A DNA stretch of 64,000 nucleotides. Origin: Spinacia oleracea. Taxonomy: Eukaryota; Streptophyta; Magnoliopsida; Caryophyllales; Amaranthaceae. The notes beneath the pieces were generated by a model that worked only from the letters and a program-made list of their open reading frames with translations, was not told the DNA's origin and searched no databases. The position numbers and the translations under genes are program-made. Where the stretch lies: contig NC_079487.1 of NCBI RefSeq assembly GCF_020520425.1, positions 42,353,219 to 42,417,218 of the forward strand. Reading direction: 5' to 3'. Positions 12,509 through 24,261 of this stretch are shown here, piece after piece. Position 1 is the first letter of the stretch; the number at the start of each line of letters is the position of its first letter.

Positions 12509-14337
12509 GAACCGCCCTTCGTCCTCCCCCAAAACCGATCGAAAACCCCCCACCAAATTCCCATGTTCTCGCCCACTTCGTGCCCCATTTTCTCTCTCCC
12601 TCGCCGTTTTGCCGCCACAAAACCACCGCCATCACTGTCGCCCTCCGGCGTCGTGTCACCCCAGCTAGCCTCCCTTCCTCCCTCCTCTTTCCTGCTCCTC
12701 GTCCGTATCCTCTCCCCTTCCCCTACTCGTGCCCTTTCCCAGAAACCAAAACCAGAAATTTAGATTTTTAAACTTTGGTTTTTAATTCTCCTCAAACCCA
12801 AGTTAAGGTTGGGCCAATTTAATTTGGGCCTTTGGTAAGTTAAGAACTGAATTATATTTTCAGATTTTCTTGATTATTAAATTGCATGATTTAATAAATT
12901 GTGATAAATTAGCTAATTACTAATAAAATTGTTTATTATTTTCAAAAAGGAATTTATATTTAATTTTCGGTTTTACTAAAATAAAGTCACTAGCTTGAAT
13001 TAATAAAAATGGAATTTAAATAATATTCATGAAAATCGATTTATGAAATAAATATATATATTTCGTTTGAAAATTTGATTAATAATATTTTCGTTAAATT
13101 TCAAAATTATATTTTATTAAAATTCGTTATTTATAACCCATTACTTATAAAATTTATGATTTATAAAATATTGATTTTAAATTATTTATCGATTTAGTAC
13201 TAATTCAATTATTTACTATTTTGAAAGAAATTGGACTCGGAGCTCAGGACGAACGAACCAAGGAAAAACCCTAGCAAATCGCGGAGTTTAGGTAACGGCT
13301 ATTCCTAGTACCCGCAATTCCCTTATAAATGTGATTATGAAATTATAACGATATGGTTGAATTTATGAACTGAATGTTTTGACATGTTTAATGAATTGCG
13401 GGAAATTAAATATGATTTGATTGAATTATTTCCTATAATATGATTTGATTGAAATATTTCTTATAAAATGATGTTTATGAGAAACCATGAAAGAAATGAT
13501 GTTTATGTGATGCCATGAAAGAAATGATATTTTATTGATCCCAGGATCTAAATGATGTTTTATTTTGATCACATTATCTAAAGGAATTATGTTACTTCAA
13601 CTGAAGTAAAAATGTTAAAATGTAAAATTAAACGAAACATGATAAATGAAAGTGAAAGACCTAGTCCGTTTGGCAGTATATGTTCACAGGTTACGATTCT
13701 CGGTCATGCATGTACCCATGGGGCATCCGCCCATTGAGCCAAGGCTCTTATGTTCTCGGGCCAAGGCCCCATTTTTTATGGACAGCGGTCCATCGTGGAA
13801 GACATTCCACTATGTCATACTTGTCATGGCTAGCATGTGCACCCAAAAATTATGAATGAATTAATTAAATGGCTTTATAAAATGTTTTTTCACTATTCTA
13901 TTATCCCTGTGTTATTAAATAAAATGAATTGAAATGAATTTACGTTGCTAGGATAGTTCGTTACTGAGTCTTCGGCTCACCGTTTTTGTTTTCTGGTTTA
14001 GGTACTGCGGGGGACGACGATGGAAACGAGTAGTGGCGAGGAATTTCACTTTAGTATTATTCACCTAGTTTATGCTTAATGTTTTAATAGTTTAATTAAA
14101 GACTTGTAGTAAGTTATGTACTTTTATTTTGGAAATATAAATGATTATTATATTAATTTTGGAGTTTAATTACTTATAATTGATGGTTGCCTTGTAATTT
14201 CCAAGAGGGAGTTACGGCAGGTAATGTCCCGACCGAATTAGATTAATTCCGCTTCTTAATTATGTGATTTAGAGGTCGGGGCATTACACCATCGATATAC
14301 CTTATTATAAAAATAAAAAAATAAAAAAATATATTTA

Positions 14338-14859
14338 GGTAGTGTTCTCTTCACCTGAATTTCACTTATCTTATCTTATCTTATTGGCCCTGAACTTATC
14401 TTATTTTATCTTATCTTATCTTATTGACCCTTATCTTATCTTATCTTATCTTATCTTATCTGAACTTATTGACCCTTATCTTATCTTATCTTATCTTATC
14501 TTATTGACCTTATCTTATCTTATCTTATCTTATCTTATCTTATCTTATTTTATCTTATCTTATTGACCCTTATCTTATCTTATCTTATCTTATTGCCCCT
14601 TATCTTATCTTATCTTATTGAAACTTATAGTATTACCTTATGTAATATTTACCTCACTTTATCTTATCTTATCTTATTGGCCCTGAACTTATCTTATCTT
14701 ATATTATTGACCCTGAGCTTATCTTATCTTATCTTATCTTATTGGCCCTGAACTTATCTTATCTTATCTTATTGACCCTTATTTTATCTTATCTTATCTT
14801 ATCTTATCTTATCTTATCAGACCTGAAATAAGTGAAAATAAGGTGAAGAGAACAGAGCC
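14338..14859. mobile_element. Harbinger/Tourist-like MITE filled with TTATC repeats
   Basis: The ends are inverted copies (GGTAGTGTTCTCTTCACC at the left, complement of GGCTCTGTTCTCTTCACC at the right) and are flanked by TTA on both sides (14335-14337 and 14860-14862). That is the rule for PIF/Harbinger elements. Between the ends are long runs of the pentanucleotide TTATC, broken at intervals by TTGACCC or TTGGCCCTGAAC. The LSYLI-type ORFs at 14342-14751 are translations of the microsatellite. Confidence 0.75.
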
Positions 14860-15135
14860 TTAGATTGATTTGAAATGAACTGAACTGTAGAGTTAAATTG
14901 ACCAATATAAAGACTTAATTAAATCGAACTTGACTAAGATGAACTTACTAAACATGTGATGAGATAAATTACTTCATATATTGCTAACAAAAGGTCTTGC
15001 ACGTATATGGTGTTATTGTACATCAAAATAATTTTCACCTATTTTTTGTAACTTTTAATATGTTTTGATTAACTTTTATATCATAAAAAAAAGTTGACAG
15101 ATAAATATTTTAAATGGTTAAATGATTAATTTATA

Positions 15136-15402
15136 CTTCCTCCGTTCATAAATACTCGCAACGTTTGTCACTTTCACGCATGCTAATGCACAATTTAGAT
15201 CGTCAATATCTTAAATTCCCTACAAGCAAAAATTATAAAAAGTTGATATTTTGAAAATACGTATTGAGAAGAATCTAACAAAATCTCACATGAGTATGTT
15301 TTATTTGACATATAAATCACCAACAATAGTGAAAGTGGAATATGTGATTATGTAAATAGTGTGAAAATACCAAATGTTGCGAGTATTTATGAACAGGGGA
15401 AG
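15136..15402. mobile_element. Stowaway-like MITE
   Basis: Terminal inverted repeats start CTTCCTCCGTTC and pair with GAACAGGGGAAG, with TA on each side. The subterminal ATACTCGCAACGTTTG is mirrored at the other end. Same family as 18097-18355. Confidence 0.8.
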
Positions 15403-16282
15403 TACATTATTAGAGATTTTGAATGAACATTTTTTTATTAAAATAAAAAACATTTATCACTAAAAATAGATAAGTTTTGCATATATCGGGGTAACTTTCA
15501 AGCATTTAAAGTTAATTTTTTTTATTTATATGTGTAATAAGAATTTGTGTGTTGCTAAATTAAATTGAATTAAAATGAACTTAATTATTGAATTGAACTA
15601 TTGTAAGTAAAAAGGACTTGAAAAAAAAAGTAATTAATTATACATTATTACTGCATTATTATTGGGATCGAATAGAATACGTGAATATTTTAATAAAAAA
15701 TAACGTACTCGTAGCTAACTAGCAAAGCTGAGGCTCTGAATTCGTCCCCTATTATACAATCAAAGGAGTGACGTTACTGAAAGTATTCCTTTTGCATGGC
15801 TTTTGTTGACCCTGTCTTTCCGATCGATCAGATCTTTAGCATGGAAGTGATTGAACCATGAATCTTTAGAATTACCCATCTACCTTTAACTTCACATTTT
15901 GTCATTTTAAATTAGCTAGGGTTGAATGGGGTGTCCATTATTAAACACGGAGTACTCCGATATCAGTACTTTGTATCTTCGGCAACTTTTGTGTAAGAAC
16001 GTTTTATCAAAAATATCACTTTAATTGCTTAACTAATTAGTTATAGTGCTTAATTAATTAGTTCTAGTGTTTAACTAATTGGTTCTATTATTTTACTAAT
16101 TGGTTCAATTACTTATCTTATATGACATGAAGGTGGTATTTTGTGTAAAATCGCATTATATAAAAGTTTGTATTGTACGTTTTTTAATAATTTCAATTTG
16201 AATTGGCCGATCGGCTAAAGACTTGCCTTGATTTGACTCGATTTGACTCCAACAAGATTATGAGCTACATGTCCAAAATAGC
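15403..16282. other. AT-rich intergenic DNA
   Basis: I see no gene. There is a short set of related phrases (TTAATTAGTTCTAG and variants) near 16020-16100. Confidence 0.6.
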
Positions 16283-16363
16283 TACTCCCTCTGTCTCTTT
16301 TTGTTCTTTAAATTTTCTTTTTGGGTGTCCCAAAATGTTCTTTACATTTCCTTTTATATTATC
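16283..16363. repeat. Left part of a Stowaway-like MITE broken by a MULE
   Basis: TACTCCCTCTGTCTC is a typical Stowaway end. The sequence continues beyond the inserted MULE at 17411. I could not find the matching right end, so the MITE looks truncated. Confidence 0.5.
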
Positions 16364-17410
16364 GGATCTTTTACCAAAGTAGCTAATTTGACAATTATAT
16401 TTACCAAAATAGCTATTTTTGAATTTTAATTCCCAGACTAGCCATAATTTTGACTTTTAATAAAAAACCAATGAACCGGTTTTGGTTTGGGTTTGTTTTT
16501 TTTAATTGTGAACCGATTTGGTTTAGTTTTTTTTTAATGATGAATCGGGTTGGGGTTATTTTTGTTTGGGTTTGCAGTTTTTATATTTTTTTGGGTTCTT
16601 ACTGTCATTGCTACTACGGAGTCATCCCAGTCGATCATCGGCATTCCTAAATCCTAATGTTATCACTGAAGATTCCGGCTAAGAGGGAAAAATGACATGT
16701 AATTTATTTATTTTTATAGGGCCCATTTTTTATGCATATTTGAGGCTCAATTTTCTCAATTTTGATTAGTTATCGAATCTATTTCTGGCTACAAATTATA
16801 TAAAACATCCTGACATTTTCTAATCGTGTTTGGAGTTGGGAATTTTTTTAATATTGTTTCTCTTCTATTTGGGGCTGATTTAAATTCTGAAAATTAATTG
16901 ATTCACTTGTATTTTTACTGTCATTACAAAAATCTCTGGACTTAACGCTTGTTCTTGTAAAATAATCTGATATATATATATGTTGGAAGAAAGCTATAAC
17001 TCCTTTTATTTGCATGGTCTAATCACTGTCCAAGTTCATTCTAATGTTTGTAATGTATTTCTTTTTTAAGTATAACATACTCGCAAATCCTTTTCTCTTT
17101 AAATTGTTCTGCAGTTTGTGATTTACGTTGCGTTGATGTTATGTTGAGTATACTTTGCAGCTAGTATCAAAATATATGGTTCATCTAAAAAAATGAACTC
17201 AAAATTACTATTTTCTTGTCGCTTATAGTGGGGAAAAAAATCAAACCAAACCGGTTCACTATAAATAAATAAAAAACCAAACCGGTTTAATGATTGTTGA
17301 CTCAAAATCAAAAATAGTCATTTTGGTAAATATATTTTAGCTAGTTTAAATTTTAAATTAGCCATTTTGGTAAATAAAATTATCAAAGTAGCCAATTTGG
17401 TAAAAGATCC
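16364..17410. mobile_element. Non-autonomous MULE with 9-bp target duplication
   Basis: The ends are inverted repeats of at least 70 bp, starting GGATCTTTTACCAAAGTAGC and ending in its near complement. TATATTATC is duplicated at 16355-16363 and 17411-17419; a 9-bp duplication is typical of Mutator-like elements. The interior has AACCGGTTTGGTTTGG-like motifs mirrored on the two sides, and no transposase. Confidence 0.85.
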
Positions 17411-17654
17411 TATATTATCACATAAATGCTTTAATATTCTATCAAAATTTGTGTCCAAATGATTATTTTAACCAATTAAATTCATTGTGTTATTTAATCT
17501 CTCACACTTTCCCATTGGTACATTTAAATTTTTTTCATTTTACCAATATCAAAATTTTTATGTCAATGGCGACCCCTCTTATATTTTCTCCTTACATATA
17601 ACAGGAGAAATATGTAAGGGTGCATCGTATACCTGAATGCACGTGCACTTAATA

Positions 17655-17978
17655 CTCCCTCCATCCCGGAATACTCGACCCGGTTTGACCGGCACAGAGT
17701 TTAAGGGACTTGAATTGACTTATTTAATTTAATAGGTAGTAGTTGATAGTGGGGTATTATTTTAATGTAGTTAGTGGAAAATATGTAAAGGGGTGGGGTT
17801 GCGGGAGAGTAGGGGTTGAATTTTTAATTATTTTTTGTATGGAGTAGGGGGTAGGTGGGTTAATATGGGTGGAGTGAGAAATAATATAATATTGTTAGAA
17901 TAATTCCATTTTTAGAAACAGGTCAAGTATTAAGGGACGGCTCGATAAGGAAAACAGGTCAAGTATTCCGAAACGGAG
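17655..17978. mobile_element. Stowaway-like MITE (same family as 57709-58035, opposite orientation)
   Basis: Begins CTCCCTCCATCCCGG after TA and ends CCGAAACGGAG before TA. The interior matches the 57709-58035 MITE in reverse complement, including the motifs CGGTTTGACCGG and AACAGGTCAAGTATT. Confidence 0.8.
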
Positions 17979-18096
17979 TATGTTCTAATAAAATAGGAGT
18001 AGGAGTTAGATACTTAGATATAGAGTAGAAAAATATATGTTGTGTGAATTTTGTGGGTCGCGAGAGTTAAGAACCGGGACGGGAGTCAAAGATATA

Positions 18097-18355
18097 CTTC
18101 CTCCGTCTTTTAATACTCGCAACGTTTGTTAGTTTCACGCATGCCAATGCACAACTTTGATCATTAATATCTTAAATTCTCTTTATGCAAAAATTATAAA
18201 AAGTTGATATTTTGAAAATACACATTGATACGAATCTAACAAGATTCCACATGACTATGTTTTATCTTATATAAAAAACACTACGAATAGTCAAAGTAGA
18301 TTATATGAATAGTGGCAAAAGTCCAAACGTTGCGAGTATTAAAAGACGGAGGAAG
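18097..18355. mobile_element. Stowaway-like MITE
   Basis: The CTTCCTCCGTCTTTTAATAC end is mirrored exactly at the right end. TA flanks both sides. Related to the MITE at 15136-15402. Confidence 0.85.
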
Positions 18356-19247
18356 TATGAAGTACGAAATATTACAGTGGGTCCATATACTGCACCACAA
18401 TAAATTGAAACTTTGAAAGTGAAGTTGCCAACAGATAAAATTATTAACGAGAACTTAGATGGGAGAATTGGTAGGAAAACAGGGAACAGGAGCACCCAGT
18501 TACTTTAAGAGCCCCTAAAAAAAATTATGAATTAAAGAACCGATTAAGACGACATTAATAAATATCGATGATATAAATTAAAAATTTCTCTAATTTACTA
18601 TAATTGTAATAATGTAATATCCTACTTTGTGGCTCATTTGAGCCAAAATTCACTTTCTTTAGAAATGTGTAAATATTGTGCTCACATATAAATATACATT
18701 GATCTTCGATAGTTTTATTACTCCGTGGTATGAAGCACGTAGTACATACATATAATAAGGTGAAGTTCGCAAAGACAAGACAAATTATACAACTAGATAT
18801 AACATTCTTCCTGATAATTCCGCATTAAGTCATAAATACGTGAATCAGCGTCCTGTATGCTCAATCTCAAATACTGTATGACCTTAATTTATCCATGTGG
18901 ATTTAATGAAATTGTTGACAATAATTTAATGCTAGCATGCTTGTTTTTATTGAATGTTTGTTATTTTTCTTTCATGAAAGATTTTGCAATTAACTTTATT
19001 TATTTATTTAGCTTCTGAGAATTGAACGTGGGCGATCCGTTTTTATTAAACAATAATACAATTAACTATTTGTGTTTTTTTTTGTGATAAACTATTTTTG
19101 TGTTTTAATGAGCGTAAAGTTTAACAATGTTATTGTTAGGGTTTGTTTGATTTAATTAATTTTAACTTATTTTGAATTATGTATGAGGCTGTTTGAAATT
19201 CAAGTTAGTAGTTTGTGTTTAAATTTTAATCTCATTTAAGCTTATAA
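18356..19247. other. AT-rich intergenic DNA
   Basis: No gene, RNA or element termini recognised. Confidence 0.5.
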
Positions 19248-19418
19248 TTTTTTTTTTTTGTGTTAGCACTCGGTTCACCCTTAGGGCCAATTCGGGTTCG
19301 GGGCGAGTTATGGGTGGTTAGGTTCCAGTCCCCTCCCAATTGTTGTTGCGAGGGATCGAACACGAGTTCTCCTTACCAAGTTCAGCCCCAATCACCACTG
19401 GACCACCAAGCAATTGGT
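19248..19418 (-). mobile_element. tRNA-derived SINE
   Basis: On the minus strand the element has a pol III A box (TGGTGGTCCAGTGG, about 19395-19408) and B box (GTGTTCGATCCCTCG, about 19349-19363) at tRNA-like spacing, a tRNA-unrelated body, and an A-rich tail (the T run at 19248-19259). The flanks carry an imperfect duplication, AGCTTATAA at 19239-19247 and AGCTTTTAA at 19419-19427 (8 of 9 match). This is the architecture of a plant SINE moved by LINE machinery. Confidence 0.8.
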
Positions 19419-19427
19419 AGCTTTTAA

Positions 19428-20090
19428 ATATTTGAATGCAAATTTGTTTAACTAATAACAAAGTACATAGTAACTTGTCTCAGCAAACTCATTAAATACA
19501 AAAACTTATGTAAACCAGTCTTATGTATAAGATCAGGTTCTTACCAAACAATTATAATTTTAATCAAATATATAATTACTCTACTAAATTGATTAATAGT
19601 TATATTCTACTATTCTTAGTTATACCATTTTATCTCGTCAAAAAAAAAGTTATACCATTTTATCAAATAGTTACATTTTAATTAAATAGTTGTAGTATCT
19701 AGTCAAATAAGAAGTAGTTATCTTTTTTAATATTGGCATCAGCGGTAATACGGGTACGATAGTGTCATAAGGGATAGTAAGAGTCTATTCTATTCGGCTT
19801 GTTTTGTCTGAATTTGTATTATATGAAGTTAATTGATTTAACTTATCTGAACTTATTTTATTTGAAATGACCCGATTTGTGTGTGAAATTATATGAAAAA
19901 AACTTATTTTCACTGAATTTTATGATATAAACTTGACTGAACTTATTTTGTTTGAAATAAATCAAAACAAATCAAACAAGACATAACATAAACCGTAAAT
20001 TCCTTTAACAAATTATCTTTCTACTCCGAAGACTAAAAAATTATAGCAAATCCGTATTTAACCTTTAAATTTATTTATTTTGGTGTGAGA
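19428..20090. other. AT-rich intergenic DNA
   Basis: No gene recognised; short stretches of simple AT-rich repeats. Confidence 0.5.
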
Positions 20091-20099
20091 TTATTTTAA

Positions 20100-21718
20100 C
20101 GGTTTTTTCATGAAATACCCCCGAGGTTTGCAAAAACGCACCAAATACCCTCGCGTGTTTCGATTCACATAATATACCCCTATTTTTTTCCAAGTTTGCA
20201 CCAAATACCCCTAAACCGACCTTCCGTTAGTCCTCCGTTAAGTCGTGTTTATAATTCACAGAATACCCCTATTTATAAACCTATTGCACAATATACACCT
20301 ATTTGGAAACTAAGTTGCACCAAATACTCAAACTGGTTTTAAACTGCAGAATTTGATTTCCACAAATTGTTCACCTAATTATATTGTTGGTGTACATATC
20401 GATCAGTGCATTAGTCAAGTTTAAAACTCCACCACCAAATCAGTGCGATTTTTTGGTGTAGTATTTACAGGTCAGGCGCTTAGAATGAATGATTTACTTC
20501 ATTCGTATTAACCTTTTAAACTTATAGGAGCTACCTGTCGTCAATCCTAATCTTCTAGCTCTTTCCCAAAACTCCACCAAATCAGTTGCAATGCTACCGA
20601 TCAAATTCCATGTCAAGTTCCCAATTTTACCACTTCAATATTTATGAAACAAATGGGTCCCAAGTACTATACCAGCAAGTCAGCAACATCTAAGTACACT
20701 CTACAGTCTACACCAACAAAATAATGGCAACAACCAATTTTTCAAATGACAGATTAGTTAATTCCTCTGAATCTCTGGTTGTTTGTCACCAAATTTTTTA
20801 TCAGGACTTGGTGCCATGTATCCCAGTTACGCTTATGAAGGAACAGATTGAAGTGTGGAGAGGACCGAACCATGAACCTGTGGGGAATGGAACTTTTCTT
20901 TCAGCGCGGGAGTCCGTTGAGAATTCCATAAAAAATTTGGTTTGGGATTCTTGAGGACACGAGCTTGTGTACGGAGTTGCTACAAGTTCAAGGGAGATCT
21001 GGGAGCAGTTTAGTATTTTCTTAATGTCACAGAAACTCAAGTGGTGGATCGAGATGGGCTAAAATACCCGACCCAGCCAACACAAGAGCAACCACCCGCG
21101 CCAGCAAACCTATCCGTGGATGCGAAAGACCACCCAGATTCCACCACCCCCGTCGCATCCATCAGCAACCACCACCCTACTGTCGCAGCCATCAACAACC
21201 CCCTCCCAGCCAACACACCGCCGCGAAACTTCCGCGCCACCGGAGAATCGACAACCTTCCCAATGCGGCCACCGGAAAACGACCACCCTCCGCGAAGCCA
21301 AGTCGACCACCATCAGCATCTGATTTAAGTGATCCTCCGGATCACTGCCGGCGACCAGAGATCGGCCTCCGCCGGCGAGGAGAGAGAAATAAAAAAAATA
21401 TGAGATCGGACGGATCTACCCAGAATTACTGGGTTTCGGGTAGGTTGAAGCTTGAAGCACAGGGGAGAGGAGAGAGAAATAGAAGAATATGAGATTTTTT
21501 TTTTTTGAGTTTCTGCCAAAGGGAAGGTAAGTAAATGGGGGTCATAACACAATTAAGGGCAAAATAGTAAAACTCCACTAACGGTAGACTAACGCCGTTA
21601 ACTGTTAGGTGCATCTCATGAACAGTACGGATAAATAGGGGTATATTATGTGAATCGAAACACGCGAGGGTATTTGGTGCGTTTTTGTAAAGCTCGGGGG
21701 TATTTCATGAAAAAACCG
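20100..21718. mobile_element. Non-autonomous MULE with ~86-bp terminal inverted repeats
   Basis: The ends (CGGTTTTTTCATGAAATACC and its complement) are near-perfect inverted repeats of about 86 bp. TTATTTTAA is duplicated at 20091-20099 and 21719-21727. There is no transposase. The interior holds an unrecognised 76-codon ORF at 20724-20954 and a C-rich stretch (21050-21330) with proline/histidine-rich frames. The C-rich part could be captured gene sequence (Pack-MULE-like), but I cannot name a source. Confidence 0.85.
20724..20954 (+). CDS. Hypothetical ORF inside the MULE
   Basis: A 76-residue open frame starting MATTNFSND and ending LVWDS. I recognise no domain. It is preceded by a plausible untranslated stretch (20640-20723), and weak gag-like phrases follow the stop near 20955-21040, so it may be the start of a longer captured coding sequence. 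It may equally be chance. Confidence 0.25.
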   Translation: MATTNFSNDRLVNSSESLVVCHQIFYQDLVPCIPVTLMKEQIEVWRGPNHEPVGNGTFLSARESVENSIKNLVWDS

Positions 21719-21727
21719 TTATTTTAA

Positions 21728-22571
21728 CCTTTAAATGAAGTATCCATAATATCATAGTAATAAAAATAAAATAAATTGAAAATAAAAATTTGAAGAAGTC
21801 GTAGTTATTAAAGAAGCGTGAGTTGTATGAATTATTTAAGTGAAAATAAAAAGGGAAAAGAAAAGATGTGATGGTAGGATTTGTGGGGGCAATAAGGAGG
21901 AGACAAGCATGGGGTTGTGTAGTCAAATCAAGAAGCCCTTTTATTGGGCCATGACCCACACTTCCTTCCTCTTTTCCACATATTGCTCTCCTCTGTCTAT
22001 CCCCTCTTTTACGAGTACTCCGCAATTCTTTCTACAGATCAACTACGAGTACATGTACGTTCCGGAGACCGGAGTACTCGACCACAACTAACATTACGCC
22101 TTTTTATCTATCTAAATAAATTATTTCATTGAATACTAACAATAGTCAATTAACAAAGTGTGGTAAATAAATAATGTAATATACTTATATGTCTTACCTA
22201 TACTAGTAAATTCATTACTAATTAACGATTACCGCTATTTATTACAGTATTTTTATTCCGCCCTAAAATCATGTTCTTTTAAGCTTTATTACAGTTCAAT
22301 TCAGTTCAGTTTAATTAAGTCAAATAAGAATAACAGGCCAAATGTTTAGAATAAGTTTCACTCTATCCAACCCGTTGGGCAGTCATCTTCATGCATGATG
22401 TATGCATACATCATATAGGGTCAACTTTGTTCTTCATCAATATTGCATACGCGCGGGTCCTCATACCACCGCCCAATATTAAGCCTACCAGCAACTAGCA
22501 TAATGTTTTTGTCAAATACTATACGTTGTAGTATATCCATAATGCGATATTGCAATTCATCTAATCAAATA
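21728..22571. other. Intergenic DNA
   Basis: No supported gene. Short ORFs here (21840-22132) have no recognisable features. Confidence 0.5.
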
Positions 22572-22829
22572 CCACCTCTATTCTTTTTTAAATGACACAA
22601 TTATTTAGGCACGTTTGCCAATGCACGATTTCAAACGTTAATATATTTTATTATGGATAAGAAAAAATTATAAAAAGTTGATATTTAAAAAATATTTATT
22701 GAGACGAATCTAATAAGATCCCACACGACTATGTTTTTTCTTATGTATAAATCACAAAAGTAAGTCAAAAGAACATGTGTGAATAGTGTCGAAAGTACAA
22801 TTGTGTCATGTAAATAAAAATGGAGGAAG
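22572..22829. mobile_element. Stowaway-like MITE, diverged
   Basis: The left end CCACCTCTATTC and right end ATGGAGGAAG lie between TA dinucleotides. The subterminal AATGACACAATT is mirrored as ATTGTGTCAT. Size (258 bp) agrees with the other copies. Confidence 0.7.
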
Positions 22830-23208
22830 TACTACGGAATATCAGTCAAGATTTGTATATGAAAAACAATCCGTTTTTATAAGTATCGTCCCCATTATTG
22901 TTATCACGTGTTGGACTAATGTTTTTTGATATTTTTCTTTGTCTAAATTGAGGGATTGATGGATAATTAAGTAAGAGAAATGTATTTGAAGCAGATGGAA
23001 TGTTATTATAATAATGAAGAAGACAATTAAGACAAAAGAGGGTGATTGGTGAAAACAATGCCTGCCAAAATTGAATGGTATGTTATCCTTTCATAAGGCT
23101 GGAAATAGCTTAATTAAAAATTAAAATACTCGTATCTTGCTGGTCAATCATACATAAATGTTCTTCACTTTACCCCCTGGAGTACGTATTTGAGTTTTTC
23201 CAAAGTTA

Positions 23209-23469
23209 CTCCCTCCGTTCCTTAATACTCGACCTGTTTTGACCGGACACGTTTGTCAATGCACAACTTTGACCACCAATTTCTTTAATTACATATTATA
23301 AAAATTTAATTAAATTTTAATATTTTGAAAATATATATTAAGATGAAGCCAACAATATATTATATACTAGCATTTGTTTTCATATATTAGAAATAAAATA
23401 GGGTTAAAAGTGAATTATGTGAATAGTGCAAAAAGTCAAAATAGATCGAGTATTAAGGAACAGAGCGAG
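23209..23469. mobile_element. Stowaway-like MITE
   Basis: CTCCCTCCGTTCCTTAATAC at the left is mirrored by a near complement at the right, with TA on both sides. The interior shares CGACCTGTTTTGACC with the family at 17655 and 57709. Confidence 0.8.
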
Positions 23470-24261
23470 TAATAGCTACGGCGACTAGGAATTTACGCCC
23501 GATGAGCAAAGAAAACGAGTAAGGTTAGAACCAATTGGTGTAGGAGAAGTAGACGAGTAGCCCAACTGAAAGGTTCTTTGTCAAACCGGGTTACCGTGTT
23601 GTGCATAGACATCCAAAATTACTTCGTTTACAGACCACGCCAACTTGGGCCTTTTGTTGCATTGTGACCCACATATTGTATGATGGGCTTGTATAGCAAC
23701 ATACGAAAGTATGATTATTTGCAAAATAAACTTTTAAGGTTATAACCCCCCATAAACCCACAAATTGACAAACTTTTTGTAAATGTATTTGTCAATTTTT
23801 AAATGGAAACGTCAAGTGTGTGTGTTTTATGTTAAGGATATCATATGGTGGGCATCATAATGTTCTATAAAAACAATCGCTAGGGGTATTTCGTCAACAA
23901 GTATTGATCTTCTCAATTATATAGCCGTACAAGAGGCAGTAACAATTAATTAAATGTTATACATCGAACTCAGAACTACTGGCTCAAAAAAAACAAAAAA
24001 AAGAAATTAAAACTAGATACACAAATGTACCATGAGAACAACACAAGAATAGAAAGAAAGCTAACACAATTACAAAATGCTCTTCACTGCCCCCATCTTT
24101 TTTGTCCTCCACCCGCCATTGCCTTGCCCCAATCTCTCACCTGTTCGCATGAATGATAACTTCCGAATATTTCTAAAGGACCGGAAATATCCAGGGGAGT
24201 TTGGGGATTCATGTGTATATGAATCAATGAGCTATTCGTTTTCGTTTGGCACACACATCTT
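23470..24261 (-). other. 3' flank and likely 3' UTR of the methyltransferase gene
   Basis: Directly downstream of the stop codon at 24262-24264 on the minus strand. No other gene is seen. I could not fix the polyadenylation site. Confidence 0.4.

Larger units (their letters stand above)
1285..14288 (+). mobile_element. Gypsy 3' LTR, split by Copia element A
   Basis: The LTR begins TGTAATACCCCG at 1285 and ends CGGGGCATTACA at 14288, an inverted terminal match typical of LTR ends. Its two parts are 1285-2082 and 12514-14288 (about 2.57 kb), with element A and its 5-bp duplication in between. The left part has a C-rich stretch at about 1800-2070 that continues at 12514-12750 in the right part, which supports one original LTR. 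The rest is AT-rich. ORFs in the C-rich stretch are proline/histidine low-complexity products and are not called as genes. The 5' LTR is outside the window. Confidence 0.75.

Noticed and set aside
14342..14751. LSYLILSYLI-type open frames
   Set aside because: Direct translation of the TTATC microsatellite.
14342..14820. Possible telomere-like array
   Set aside because: The unit is TTATC, not the plant telomere unit TTTAGGG, and it lies within MITE ends.
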